This document shows, one piece after another, positions 1 to 6,831 of a stretch of 18,279 nt of DNA. A program made the translations under genes and the position numbers. How positions within the stretch are numbered: position 1 is the first letter of the stretch; the number at the start of each line of letters is the position of its first letter. The DNA lies in NCBI GenBank assembly GCA_014380545.1, contig JACMJP010000536.1:1-18279 (forward strand). Reading direction: 5' to 3'. The notes beneath the pieces were generated by a model. It did no database searches. It saw only the letters and a list, made by a program, of their open reading frames with translations, and had not been told where the DNA came from. Source of the DNA: Chitinophagales bacterium. Its GTDB lineage: Bacteria > Bacteroidota > Bacteroidia > Chitinophagales > BACL12.

Positions 1-1
1 A

Positions 2-358
2 CAATTAAAAACTTCCGGAAAAGAAAATTTTTTCGAATTAGTATGGCAGGTGGCAAGATTAATTCCCAAGGGAAGGGTTACAAGCTATGGTGCAATTGCA
101 AAATATCTCGGCACAGGTATGAGCGCCCGTATGGTTGGCTGGGCAATGAATGCTGTTGGAAATGTAAAACCAAAAGTACCAGCACACAGGGTAGTGAACA
201 GGAATGGGTTACTTACAGGACGGGTACATTTTAATCCGCCTACACTCATGCAGGAATTATTAGAAAAAGAAAAAATAAAAGTGAAGGATGATAAAGTGGT
301 CGATTTTGAAAAATTGTTTTGGGATCCGAGGATGGAGTTGGAAGATTTGGAAGGGTAG
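2..358 (+). CDS. Alkyltransferase-like (ATL/MGMT-family) DNA-binding protein, 5' partial
   Basis: The reading frame is open from the first bases of the window, so the start lies upstream; codons before the GTG at 50 (…FFELVWQVARLIPKGRVTSY) fit the family and show that GTG is not the real start. The protein carries the helix-turn-helix of O6-alkylguanine-DNA alkyltransferases (KGRVTSYGAIAKYLG) and the active-site region VPAHRVVNRNG. The catalytic Cys of the PCHR motif is Ala (codon 182-184). This makes it an alkyltransferase-like protein: members of that family bind O6-alkylguanine in DNA and flip the base but cannot remove the alkyl group, and they channel the lesion to nucleotide excision repair. 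ATLs with Trp (E. coli YbaZ, yeast Atl1) and with Ala (Thermus TTHA1564) are known. The C-terminal tail of about 45 residues is acidic. DNA-binding function follows from the family; a repair role in this organism is inference. Confidence 0.88.
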   Translation, partial: QLKTSGKENFFELVWQVARLIPKGRVTSYGAIAKYLGTGMSARMVGWAMNAVGNVKPKVPAHRVVNRNGLLTGRVHFNPPTLMQELLEKEKIKVKDDKVVDFEKLFWDPRMELEDLEG

Positions 359-442
359 GTCATGAATATGTAACATTCAATGTTTTCCGTTTGTCTAGTG
401 TAATCTTCTATTACCGTAAGAATCATTCTTTTCTCCTTAACA

Positions 443-450
443 TATTTTTG
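443..450 (+). promoter_or_regulatory. Candidate Bacteroidota -7 element (TATTTTTG)
   Basis: TATTTTTG matches the TAnnTTTG -7 consensus and ends 16 bases before the ATG of the T9SS protein at 467. I see no convincing TTTG at the expected -33 distance, and chance matches are common in AT-rich DNA, so this is tentative. Confidence 0.35.
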
Positions 451-466
451 TCTAAAAAATTATAAT

Positions 467-1411
467 ATGAAAAAAATATACCTACACACCCTTTTTATTT
501 TCCTATCTCAATTCATAAACTCACAAGTTGTTTTAGAATTCCCTGGGATTCCTTCCGGGAGTTATTATACAACAACATATTCCTTTGATACGATAGAAAT
601 GGAAATTGAAGAAGGTGAAAGCATAATTTGGGGTTTTTCTACACTATCGTTAATTGACTCCATACTTGATACAACTTATATTTTGGAAATCACACCATAT
701 GATGAATATTTTGGTCTAGCGACCTATAAATCGAAAACAAACGATAATTATAGATTCTTTCTCTGGAATGATACAACCTATACATCCTTAGGCTTCGTAG
801 ATAATTCCGGAGATATTTATGATATGTCGAATCCAAATGAATATTTTCCATTACCTTTTTCTTATGGTGAATCAAATATTGACGATTATGATGGTGGTGG
901 CACTATACTTACAAGTGAAAGAACATATATTGGTTATGGAAATTTAATTACACAATTTACAGAATATGAAGATGTAATATTCCTGAATCACAAATTTTAT
1001 TATGAAGAGGAACTTCAATTTGAATTCTATTCCTTTATTTCATCGATAACCTTTCATACTCTATCGATGTTATTTAAACTTGAAGACGGAAGATATACTG
1101 GAACGGTTATTAAGGATGAGCAATCCTTTACTTCACTCCAGGAAATTTTATTTAATGAATTCAAAATTAATATTTCACCAAATCCGGTGAATGAAAATTT
1201 AAATATTCAATTTACTTTATCCAATACATCAAAAATTACTGTGGGATTATTTTCTTTAAATGGAATAATGAATAAAATAATTTGTAATGATGAATATAAT
1301 ACTGGCAATCAGGTATTATATTTTGATATTAAGGATATGCCAAAAGGCGTCTATTTAGTGAGGATACAGATAAATGATAAGATTATTGTTAGGAAAATAA
1401 TGATTCCCTAA
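467..1411 (+). CDS. Secreted protein with T9SS type A sorting domain, function unknown
   Basis: The 314-residue protein begins with a classical Sec signal peptide (MKK, then a hydrophobic stretch, with probable cleavage near residue 19 before QVVLEF). It ends in a T9SS C-terminal domain (about residues 229-314). The domain shows the hallmark SPNPVNENL followed by a short beta-sandwich, GVYLVRI near the end and a final basic strand (KIIVRKIMIP). The T9SS exports such cargo across the outer membrane, and the domain is usually cleaved or anchored there. The middle 200 residues are acidic and aromatic-rich, with many Tyr, Asp and Thr, and I do not recognise a catalytic domain. The ATG at 467 follows a candidate -7 element. 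The last four bases overlap the end of the convergent truncated toxin gene. Export is a firm call; the molecular role is unknown. Confidence 0.85.
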   Translation: MKKIYLHTLFIFLSQFINSQVVLEFPGIPSGSYYTTTYSFDTIEMEIEEGESIIWGFSTLSLIDSILDTTYILEITPYDEYFGLATYKSKTNDNYRFFLWNDTTYTSLGFVDNSGDIYDMSNPNEYFPLPFSYGESNIDDYDGGGTILTSERTYIGYGNLITQFTEYEDVIFLNHKFYYEEELQFEFYSFISSITFHTLSMLFKLEDGRYTGTVIKDEQSFTSLQEILFNEFKINISPNPVNENLNIQFTLSNTSKITVGLFSLNGIMNKIICNDEYNTGNQVLYFDIKDMPKGVYLVRIQINDKIIVRKIMIP

Positions 1412-1590
1412 TTCCCTGTTCTTATCCTATAATATTGTTTATAACCTTTTAGTTTTTTGAGGTTCTGTATTTCATTTTGAGATTTTACAGACTCTACATT
1501 CCTGATTATTTCTATCACCTGCTGCAATAATTTCTTATCCTTTATCTTCTTAACGTCACCATCAAAAGATTTATGGATAATTACTTTCAT
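1408..1590 (-). CDS. RelE/ParE-family toxin, C-terminally truncated and probably inactive
   Basis: The 60-residue product starts MKVIIHKSFDGDVKKIKDKK and continues through a conserved helix to LKKLKGYKQYYRIRTGN, then stops at TAG. This matches the first two thirds of Bacteroidota RelE/StbE-type mRNA interferases, in which the text normally continues …YYRIRIGDYRIG… for another 25-30 residues. Those missing strands hold the conserved Arg residues and the C-terminal IY…F motif of the nuclease fold. Read-through beyond the stop gives no recognisable continuation, because this DNA is the 3' end of the oppositely oriented T9SS gene. The start overlaps the antitoxin stop by ATGA, the usual translational coupling of a type II toxin-antitoxin pair. 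The family call is good; loss of toxicity is inferred from the truncation. Confidence 0.78.
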   Translation of the reverse strand: MKVIIHKSFDGDVKKIKDKKLLQQVIEIIRNVESVKSQNEIQNLKKLKGYKQYYRIRTGN

Positions 1591-1796
1591 TTTTTATTAA
1601 TCCTTTTTTGCAATGAATTTATGAAAGTCTCTTTATCAATCTTTGGTGATTTCAAACCATTTTTGATTGCATGAGCAAGAGCAATATCTTCAAAATCTTC
1701 TACAGAAATTTCTGCAGATTTTATATCAAGCCTGTTTGCGAGGTCAATGAATAATTTCTTATCCTTCTTTGTTCTTATATCAATTAAAAGTTGCAT
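1587..1796 (-). CDS. Putative antitoxin paired with the RelE-like toxin
   Basis: The 69-residue protein (MQLLIDIRTKKDKKLFIDLA…) lies directly upstream of the toxin gene and overlaps it by four bases (ATGA at 1587-1590). The first part looks like a beta strand followed by a helix (residues 1-25). The C-terminal half is helical and charged (SVEDFEDIALAHAIKNGLK, then an amphipathic lysine-rich helix), the type of segment that wraps around RelE toxins in small Bacteroidota antitoxins. No classical ribbon-helix-helix or Xre motif is obvious, so its assignment rests mainly on position, size and composition. If the toxin is dead, this gene may be a relic or may act against related toxins elsewhere. 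A TAnnTTTG element ends 12 bases before the ATG. Confidence 0.7.
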   Translation of the reverse strand: MQLLIDIRTKKDKKLFIDLANRLDIKSAEISVEDFEDIALAHAIKNGLKSPKIDKETFINSLQKRINKK

Positions 1797-1808
1797 ATTT
1801 CATTTTTA

Positions 1809-1816
1809 CAAAACTA
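1809..1816 (-). promoter_or_regulatory. Candidate -7 element for the antitoxin-toxin pair
   Basis: Read on the minus strand this is TAGTTTTG, a match to TAnnTTTG, 12 bases upstream of the antitoxin ATG. No matching -33 TTTG was found at the usual distance. Confidence 0.35.
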
Positions 1817-1827
1817 ATATTTTTTTA

Positions 1828-1964
1828 CTCATCCCTTACCTTCTCTTTGAAAAAAGGGAACCTGCCTGCGCAGGCAGGGACGTTACTTTTACTCTCCTCT
1901 CAGCATTACATTAATAAGTTAGTGTGAAGTCCCTCTCTATGGAATAGAGAGGATAAGAGGTGAG
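1828..1964. repeat. Intergenic element with imperfect inverted ends and central palindrome
   Basis: The left end (1828-1859, beginning CTCATCCCTTACC) is an imperfect inverted copy of the right end (1930-1964, ending GGATAAGAGGTGAG). Between them lies an exact 18-bp palindrome, CCTGCCTGCGCAGGCAGG (1861-1878), which is strikingly GC-rich compared with its surroundings. The right end also holds a 9-bp hairpin, CCTCTCTAT/ATAGAGAGG (1932-1952), with a GGA loop. The arrangement resembles REP-like or MITE-like intergenic repeats found in many Bacteroidota genomes; that comparison is from memory. It sits downstream of aspS and upstream of the antitoxin, so the hairpins could also help end the aspS transcript. 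No coding capacity is visible. Confidence 0.55.
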
Positions 1965-1969
1965 ACAAA

Positions 1970-3739
1970 TTATTTCAATTTTATCCCCACTATCTCCAAC
2001 TGCTTGTCATCCACTTCACCTGGTGCATCCATCATTAAGTCTTTACCTGCATTATTTTTTGGAAATGGAATTACATCCCGTATGGTTTCACCGCCAGCCA
2101 TTAACTGAACCCACCTGTCTAATCCGAATGCTAATCCGCCGTGTGGTGGAGCACCGTATTTAAATGCATTTACTAAAAAACCGAAACGTTTTTCTTTTTC
2201 TGCTTCACTAAACCCTAAAATCTTAAATATTTTTTCCTGCAATGTTTTATCATGCACTCTTATACTTCCACTTAGTATTTCATTGCCATTCATCACAAGA
2301 TCATAACTCTGCGCCCGCACTCTCAGAGGGTCGGAATCCATATATTGGAAATCATCAGGATGCGGGGAACAGAAAGGATGGTGTGCAAATATTGGTTCAC
2401 CGCTATCTTCATCGGGTTCAAACAACGGCATATCCACAACCCAGAAAATACTCCAGTCATCTTTATTGATCCAGTTTTGTTTTTTGGCAAGTTCCAGTCT
2501 TAATTCACCGAGAACTTTTCTTGTTCTATTTATTTTATCTGCAACAATTAAAATGAGATCACCAGACTGTGCATTAAATAATTTTCCTATTTCTTTTAAT
2601 TTATCTTCATTGTAAAATTTATCTATGGAGGATTTAATTGTTCCATCCAAATTATATTTAATATAAATTAATCCGCCTGCTCCCCTTTGCGGTGCTTTTA
2701 CAAATTCTGTGAGTTCATCAATTTGTTTTCTGGAATATTCACAACAGCCTTTTGCATTGATACCAGCAATTAATCCGTTTGACGAAATGATATTATTAAA
2801 TACAGCGAATTCACTTCCAGTAACTGCCTCATTCAAGTCAACAATTTTACAATCAAATCGCAAATCAGGTTTATCTGTTCCGTAATATTTAATTGCATCT
2901 AAATATGGTAACCTGTTAAAATCAGGGAGCTCCATGTTTTTTATTTTTTTGAAAACATATTTTACCATTCCTTCAAACATATTCCACACATCTTCCTGCC
3001 GTACAAAACTCATTTCGCAATCTATCTGTGAAAATTCTGGTTGGCGGTCTCCTCTGAAATCTTCATCACGAAAACATTTTGCGATTTGATAATAACGATC
3101 CATCCCACTCACCATTAATAATTGCTTTAATATTTGCGGGCTTTGCGGTAAAGCATAAAATAATCCCGGTTGCAATCTTGAAGGAACAATAAAATCCCGT
3201 GCGCCTTCAGGAGTTGATTTAATAAGCATAGGTGTTTCAATTTCAACAAACCCTTCTGCATCTAAATATTCACGAACTGCTTTCACCATATTTGCCCGTA
3301 TCATTAATCGTTTTTGCATTTGTGGTCTGCGCAGATCAAGATAGCGATATTTCATTCTTAATTCTTCGCCGCCATCTGTTTCATCCTCCATCGTGAAAGG
3401 AGGTAATTCAGAATGATTTAAAATATTTAGTTCATCAACTATTATTTCAATCTCTCCTGTAGGGATATTATTATTTTTATTTGAACGCTCTGCCACTTTT
3501 CCTTTCACCTGAATCACAAACTCTCTCCCCAGTTTTCTTGCAGCTTCGCAAAGAGCAGCATTTGTTTCCATATTAAAAACAAGTTGAGTAATGCCATAAC
3601 GATCCCGCATATCAACGAAAGTCATTCCACCGAGATCACGGCTTTTATTTACCCAACCGGTTAATATTACTTCTTTTTCTATATCACTTATGCGCAACTG
3701 TCCGCAATGATGTGTTCTGTAAAATGTGCTGCTCTGCAT
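1970..3739 (-). CDS. aspS: Aspartate--tRNA ligase
   Basis: This 589-residue class IIb aminoacyl-tRNA synthetase has the size of bacterial AspRS. It attaches aspartate to tRNA-Asp in the cytoplasm. The N-terminal OB-fold anticodon-binding domain spans about residues 1-110 (LTGWVNKSRDLGG, FVDMRDRYG). Class II motif 1 is at about 163-172 (GFVEIETPML), motif 2 at 223-236 (FRDEDFRGDRQPEF) and motif 3 at 534-544 (GGLAFGLDRWV). The bacterial GAD insertion lies roughly between residues 295 and 420. The aspartate-binding loop QSPQILKQLLM is also present. In the RDLGG segment the residue equivalent to the discriminator position is Leu, as in the discriminating E. coli enzyme, rather than the His of non-discriminating AspRS; this suggests, without proving, that it charges only tRNA-Asp. 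The ATG at 3739 follows a minus-strand TATTTTTG by 21 bases. Confidence 0.98.
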   Translation of the reverse strand: MQSSTFYRTHHCGQLRISDIEKEVILTGWVNKSRDLGGMTFVDMRDRYGITQLVFNMETNAALCEAARKLGREFVIQVKGKVAERSNKNNNIPTGEIEIIVDELNILNHSELPPFTMEDETDGGEELRMKYRYLDLRRPQMQKRLMIRANMVKAVREYLDAEGFVEIETPMLIKSTPEGARDFIVPSRLQPGLFYALPQSPQILKQLLMVSGMDRYYQIAKCFRDEDFRGDRQPEFSQIDCEMSFVRQEDVWNMFEGMVKYVFKKIKNMELPDFNRLPYLDAIKYYGTDKPDLRFDCKIVDLNEAVTGSEFAVFNNIISSNGLIAGINAKGCCEYSRKQIDELTEFVKAPQRGAGGLIYIKYNLDGTIKSSIDKFYNEDKLKEIGKLFNAQSGDLILIVADKINRTRKVLGELRLELAKKQNWINKDDWSIFWVVDMPLFEPDEDSGEPIFAHHPFCSPHPDDFQYMDSDPLRVRAQSYDLVMNGNEILSGSIRVHDKTLQEKIFKILGFSEAEKEKRFGFLVNAFKYGAPPHGGLAFGLDRWVQLMAGGETIRDVIPFPKNNAGKDLMMDAPGEVDDKQLEIVGIKLK

Positions 3740-3760
3740 ATCAATTCAATATTTAATGTG

Positions 3761-3768
3761 CAAAAATA
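3761..3768 (-). promoter_or_regulatory. Candidate -7 element for aspS
   Basis: On the minus strand the bases read TATTTTTG (TAnnTTTG) 21 bases before the aspS ATG. It lies in the 183-bp divergent region between aspS and the small lipoprotein gene. A clear -33 element is not visible. Confidence 0.4.
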
Positions 3769-3922
3769 GGAAAGTGAGTGCTGAGTATTGAATGGTGGGT
3801 AAAAAAACTCCGGAGCTTGATCAATTCGTTTCAGATAATTTTTTAATTAAATCAACCAAAGGAAACCAAGTCTTGCGATAACTAATTTACTTTGTAAGTT
3901 TACACTTACTAAACAAGATTAT

Positions 3923-4213
3923 ATGATAAAGAACATTAAATTAATTACACTTGCTGTTACAATTTCAATTTTAGCCGCATGCGCAGGTAAAAAAGAAAAA
4001 ACAGGAGAGGAAGCTGATCCTGCTAAAACTGAGAATAGCACATCAGTGACTGTTGAAGCCGGTGATGGAGGAACAGTGGAAGTAAAAAAAGATGACGGAA
4101 CAGACGTTACAATTGATGTTGACAAAAAAGGTGGCAGCATTGAAGTGAAAGACGGAGATAATAAAGTAGATATTGAAATTAAGGATGACGATAAGAAGAA
4201 AAAAGATAATTAA
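3923..4213 (+). CDS. Small acidic lipoprotein with tandem 10-residue repeats
   Basis: The 96-residue protein has a short basic N-terminus, a hydrophobic stretch and a lipobox ILAAC, giving lipidation at Cys20. After a charged linker, residues 41-90 fall into five near-regular 10-residue units: SVTVEAGDGG, TVEVKKDDGT, DVTIDVDKKG, GSIEVKDGDN and KVDIEIKDDD. Each has alternating Val/Ile and a Gly/Asp-rich turn, a pattern expected of stacked short beta strands or a beta hairpin series. The tail is poly-Lys/Asp. The mature protein is highly charged and should sit on the periplasmic or outer face of a membrane as a lipid-anchored domain. I do not recognise the family. It is divergent from aspS and its end is 12 bases from the convergent glycosyltransferase gene. 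Confidence 0.75.
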   Translation: MIKNIKLITLAVTISILAACAGKKEKTGEEADPAKTENSTSVTVEAGDGGTVEVKKDDGTDVTIDVDKKGGSIEVKDGDNKVDIEIKDDDKKKKDN

Positions 4214-4225
4214 TACCGTCCATAT

Positions 4226-6181
4226 TTAATTCCCTATTTTTGAATAGCTCCTCAAAATAATTTCCAGGTCATTGTTTACCGAATAGTTTTTTGCGTAAAG
4301 TATATTGAGTTTATCAATTGTATGAATGTCAATATCCTTCTTCGGAAAATTATCCAATGGTGATAAAACGCCGGGTTTAATTTCCGGCAGATCTCCATTT
4401 TCCAACTTTGTACTTTTATATCCGATCCAACTCTTTTTATACAGGAGTATGGTGAAGATGTTTTTGAATAATCCCAACCTCTTTTTCACAATAATAAGTT
4501 GAAAGGGGAATGTAATCAATAAAAAAAGGGAAAACAGAACATCAAGTAATCTTTTATTTCTTTTTGATTCCGGCTCAGCAATTTTTAACGCTATATCAAT
4601 TGTATAAAGATCGCCTGCTGTATTTTTTGAATTGCTTCCCACAATACTAATGCTCTGATCTGCTACAATTTTATAATCCAATTGCTGTCCCATTTTTACC
4701 ATCCACTGCATAATTTCTTTTCCTGAAATATCTTTTGAACAAAAAATAATTTCATTCGCTTTATAAATTTCAGCAATGTCCTGTAATTGATGTATGCTGC
4801 CAAGTGTATCAGAATTATTATTGGATTCGTTTGCAATAATGCCTAGCACTGTATCGCCCATTTGCATATCCTGTAATAATTTTTTCACCCGGTTGGCTTC
4901 ATCGTGTTTGCCAACAATAATAATTTTTCTTTGTTCCTCTTCGCCGAATCGTAAATTCTTATGCCTTATAAAATGTGTAATAAATCTTGCTGACAATAAA
5001 ATAAATGTTGTCCATGCCGCACCTGCAATTATCATCCCCCTTGAAAAACGAAATTGTTCAGGCAGAAATCCATACAGTGCAGAAATAACTAATGTACCCC
5101 AAAAAATGCCCCGTATAATTTTTATAGTGTTTGCATTTTTATCATATCCGCCACTGAAATATATACAGGATAACCAGACAAGAATATAAAGCGGCAAATT
5201 AATAAATAAATATTGGGCAGGGTATTCACCACCATCAATGTAGCGAACATAATATTCCCAGTATTCTTTTATAAGAAACATCCCAATAAAAATTAATACT
5301 GCATCAGCGAGAGGTAATATTAGTTTTTTTGCAAATCGGGAAATTAATGCAAGCAGTGCCCGGAAATAAATTGCAATATTCAACAAGCCAATAAAAATTT
5401 CTGCATATGCACCTGTAAAATGTTTTCGTGCAAATATTTTCATTGCGTTGTAAAACATTTTCACATAATTAAGGCTTGTCTTTTTAGTACTCTCTCCCTT
5501 GTAATGAATAATTTGCGTTTCAGCAAAATAATAATTTTTAAATCCTGCTTGCACGATCCGGTAACTCAGATCTATGTCTTCACCATACATAAAAAATGTT
5601 TCATCCAGCAAACCAATTCTATCTAAAACACTTTTTCTTACCATCATGAATGCGCCGGCAAGTACATCTACCTCATGCGTTTCATTTTCATTTAAATATC
5701 CGAGATGATATTTCCCAAAAATTTTTGATCCGGGAAATAATGCCGATAAACCAAATGCCTTGTAAAAAGCTACCTGCGGGCTCGGAAATCCCCTTTTACT
5801 TTCAGGTAAAAAATTTCCTTTGCCATCAATCATTTTTACACCTAATGCGCCAGCGTCAGGATGTGTATCAAGAAATGCAACACATTTATCAAAGGTATCT
5901 TCCTGTACAACTGTATCAGGATTTAATAATAAAATGTATTCACACTGTGCAACTTTTATCCCCTGGTTATTGGCTACAGAAAATCCTGCATTATTTTTAT
6001 TTGCAATGATCTTTATATCAGGAAATTTTTTTGAAGTAAATTCTACACTTGCATCAGCAGAATTATTATCCACTACAATAATTTCTGCAGAAATATTTTG
6101 AGACGCTTTTAATACAGAAATGATCGCCTGCTCCAGGAAATATTTTACATTGTAGTTTACGATGATAATGGTAAGTTTCAT
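4226..6181 (-). CDS. GT2 glycosyltransferase fused to membrane and degenerate sugar-phosphotransferase-like module
   Basis: The 651-residue protein opens with a GT-A fold family 2 glycosyltransferase (residues 1 to about 250). This domain includes TIIIVNYN, VVDNNSAD, the metal-binding NPDT at 87-90 and the acceptor-side YGEDIDLSYR around 199-208, as in rhamnosyltransferase-like enzymes. About five membrane segments follow (near 263-283, 288-304, 324-343, 356-371 and 384-400). A Rossmann-like segment (KIIIVGKHDEANRV at about 419-432) comes next, then another hydrophobic stretch (545-565). The last 110 residues resemble the end of WbaP/ExoY polyprenyl-phosphate sugar phosphotransferases (KRLLDVLFSL…, LPEIKPGV, LYAKNYSVNNDLEIILRSYS). 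They lack the usual catalytic core between these parts. The start overlaps the recR stop by ATGA. A role in building a lipid-linked surface polysaccharide is plausible; the donor and acceptor are unknown. Confidence 0.85.
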   Translation of the reverse strand: MKLTIIIVNYNVKYFLEQAIISVLKASQNISAEIIVVDNNSADASVEFTSKKFPDIKIIANKNNAGFSVANNQGIKVAQCEYILLLNPDTVVQEDTFDKCVAFLDTHPDAGALGVKMIDGKGNFLPESKRGFPSPQVAFYKAFGLSALFPGSKIFGKYHLGYLNENETHEVDVLAGAFMMVRKSVLDRIGLLDETFFMYGEDIDLSYRIVQAGFKNYYFAETQIIHYKGESTKKTSLNYVKMFYNAMKIFARKHFTGAYAEIFIGLLNIAIYFRALLALISRFAKKLILPLADAVLIFIGMFLIKEYWEYYVRYIDGGEYPAQYLFINLPLYILVWLSCIYFSGGYDKNANTIKIIRGIFWGTLVISALYGFLPEQFRFSRGMIIAGAAWTTFILLSARFITHFIRHKNLRFGEEEQRKIIIVGKHDEANRVKKLLQDMQMGDTVLGIIANESNNNSDTLGSIHQLQDIAEIYKANEIIFCSKDISGKEIMQWMVKMGQQLDYKIVADQSISIVGSNSKNTAGDLYTIDIALKIAEPESKRNKRLLDVLFSLFLLITFPFQLIIVKKRLGLFKNIFTILLYKKSWIGYKSTKLENGDLPEIKPGVLSPLDNFPKKDIDIHTIDKLNILYAKNYSVNNDLEIILRSYSKIGN

Positions 6182-6804
6182 TCTTCGTTGCGCTGCAAAT
6201 ATTTTTCGTAAGGCAATCTTGTTGCAAGCGATCTTGCAAGCGTAATTTCATCAGTATATTCTAGTTCACCACCAAAAGAAATTCCTCTTGCAATGGTTGT
6301 AATTTTTATATTTTGATCTGTAATCTTTTTTGTGATATAAAAAACTGTAGTATCTCCTTCAATTGTTGGGTTCAACGCCATGATCACCTCTTTTATATTT
6401 CCGGTGTTTAATTTTTTTATAAGTGATGCAATTTGCAATTGATCAGGATCAACACCTTCAATTGGTGAAATTACACCGCCCAATATATGATACTCTGCAC
6501 GATACTGATTTGTAGTTTCAATTGCAATCAGATCACGGATACTTTCAACAACACAAACAATTGTATGATCTCTTGCAGGGTTAGAACAAATGCTGCAAAT
6601 TATTTCATCCGATATATTGAAACAATTAGAACAAAAATGGATGCCTTCCTTCAAATTATTTATTGCAGCAGTAAATTGCTGAACAGATTCATTGTTTTGT
6701 TTTAATAAATACAATACTAAGCGCAATGCAGTCTTTTTTCCAATGCCAGGCATTTTTGCAAATTCCTGCACCGCATGTTCCATTAGTTTTGAAGGTAAAT
6801 TCAT
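6178..6804 (-). CDS. recR: Recombination mediator protein RecR
   Basis: The 208-residue protein has the full RecR layout. An N-terminal helix-hairpin-helix is present at about 18-29 (MPGIGKKTALRL). A four-Cys zinc finger uses C58, C61, C70 and C73 (FCSNCF…CSIC). A TOPRIM domain follows (TIVCVVESIRDLIAIE, then ALNPTIEGDTT), and the conserved C-terminal segment is ARGISFGGELEYTDEITLA. RecR works with RecF and RecO to load RecA on gapped single-stranded DNA in the cytoplasm. Length and motifs are normal. It sits between the TM2/OB-fold gene, 27 bases upstream, and the glycosyltransferase gene, which overlaps its stop codon. The three therefore probably form one minus-strand transcript, although their functions do not obviously relate. 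Confidence 0.97.
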   Translation of the reverse strand: MNLPSKLMEHAVQEFAKMPGIGKKTALRLVLYLLKQNNESVQQFTAAINNLKEGIHFCSNCFNISDEIICSICSNPARDHTIVCVVESIRDLIAIETTNQYRAEYHILGGVISPIEGVDPDQLQIASLIKKLNTGNIKEVIMALNPTIEGDTTVFYITKKITDQNIKITTIARGISFGGELEYTDEITLARSLATRLPYEKYLQRNEE

Positions 6805-6831
6805 GAATAGATAATAATAAATAAAAAAATA

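Noticed and set aside
43..234. Open frame overlapping the alkyltransferase-like gene in another frame
   Set aside because: It is a shadow of the conserved ATL frame; the overlapping frame has no family motif.
4794..6101. Several plus-strand open frames inside the GT2 fusion gene
   Set aside because: They are antisense shadows of a clear glycosyltransferase gene and show no recognisable motifs.
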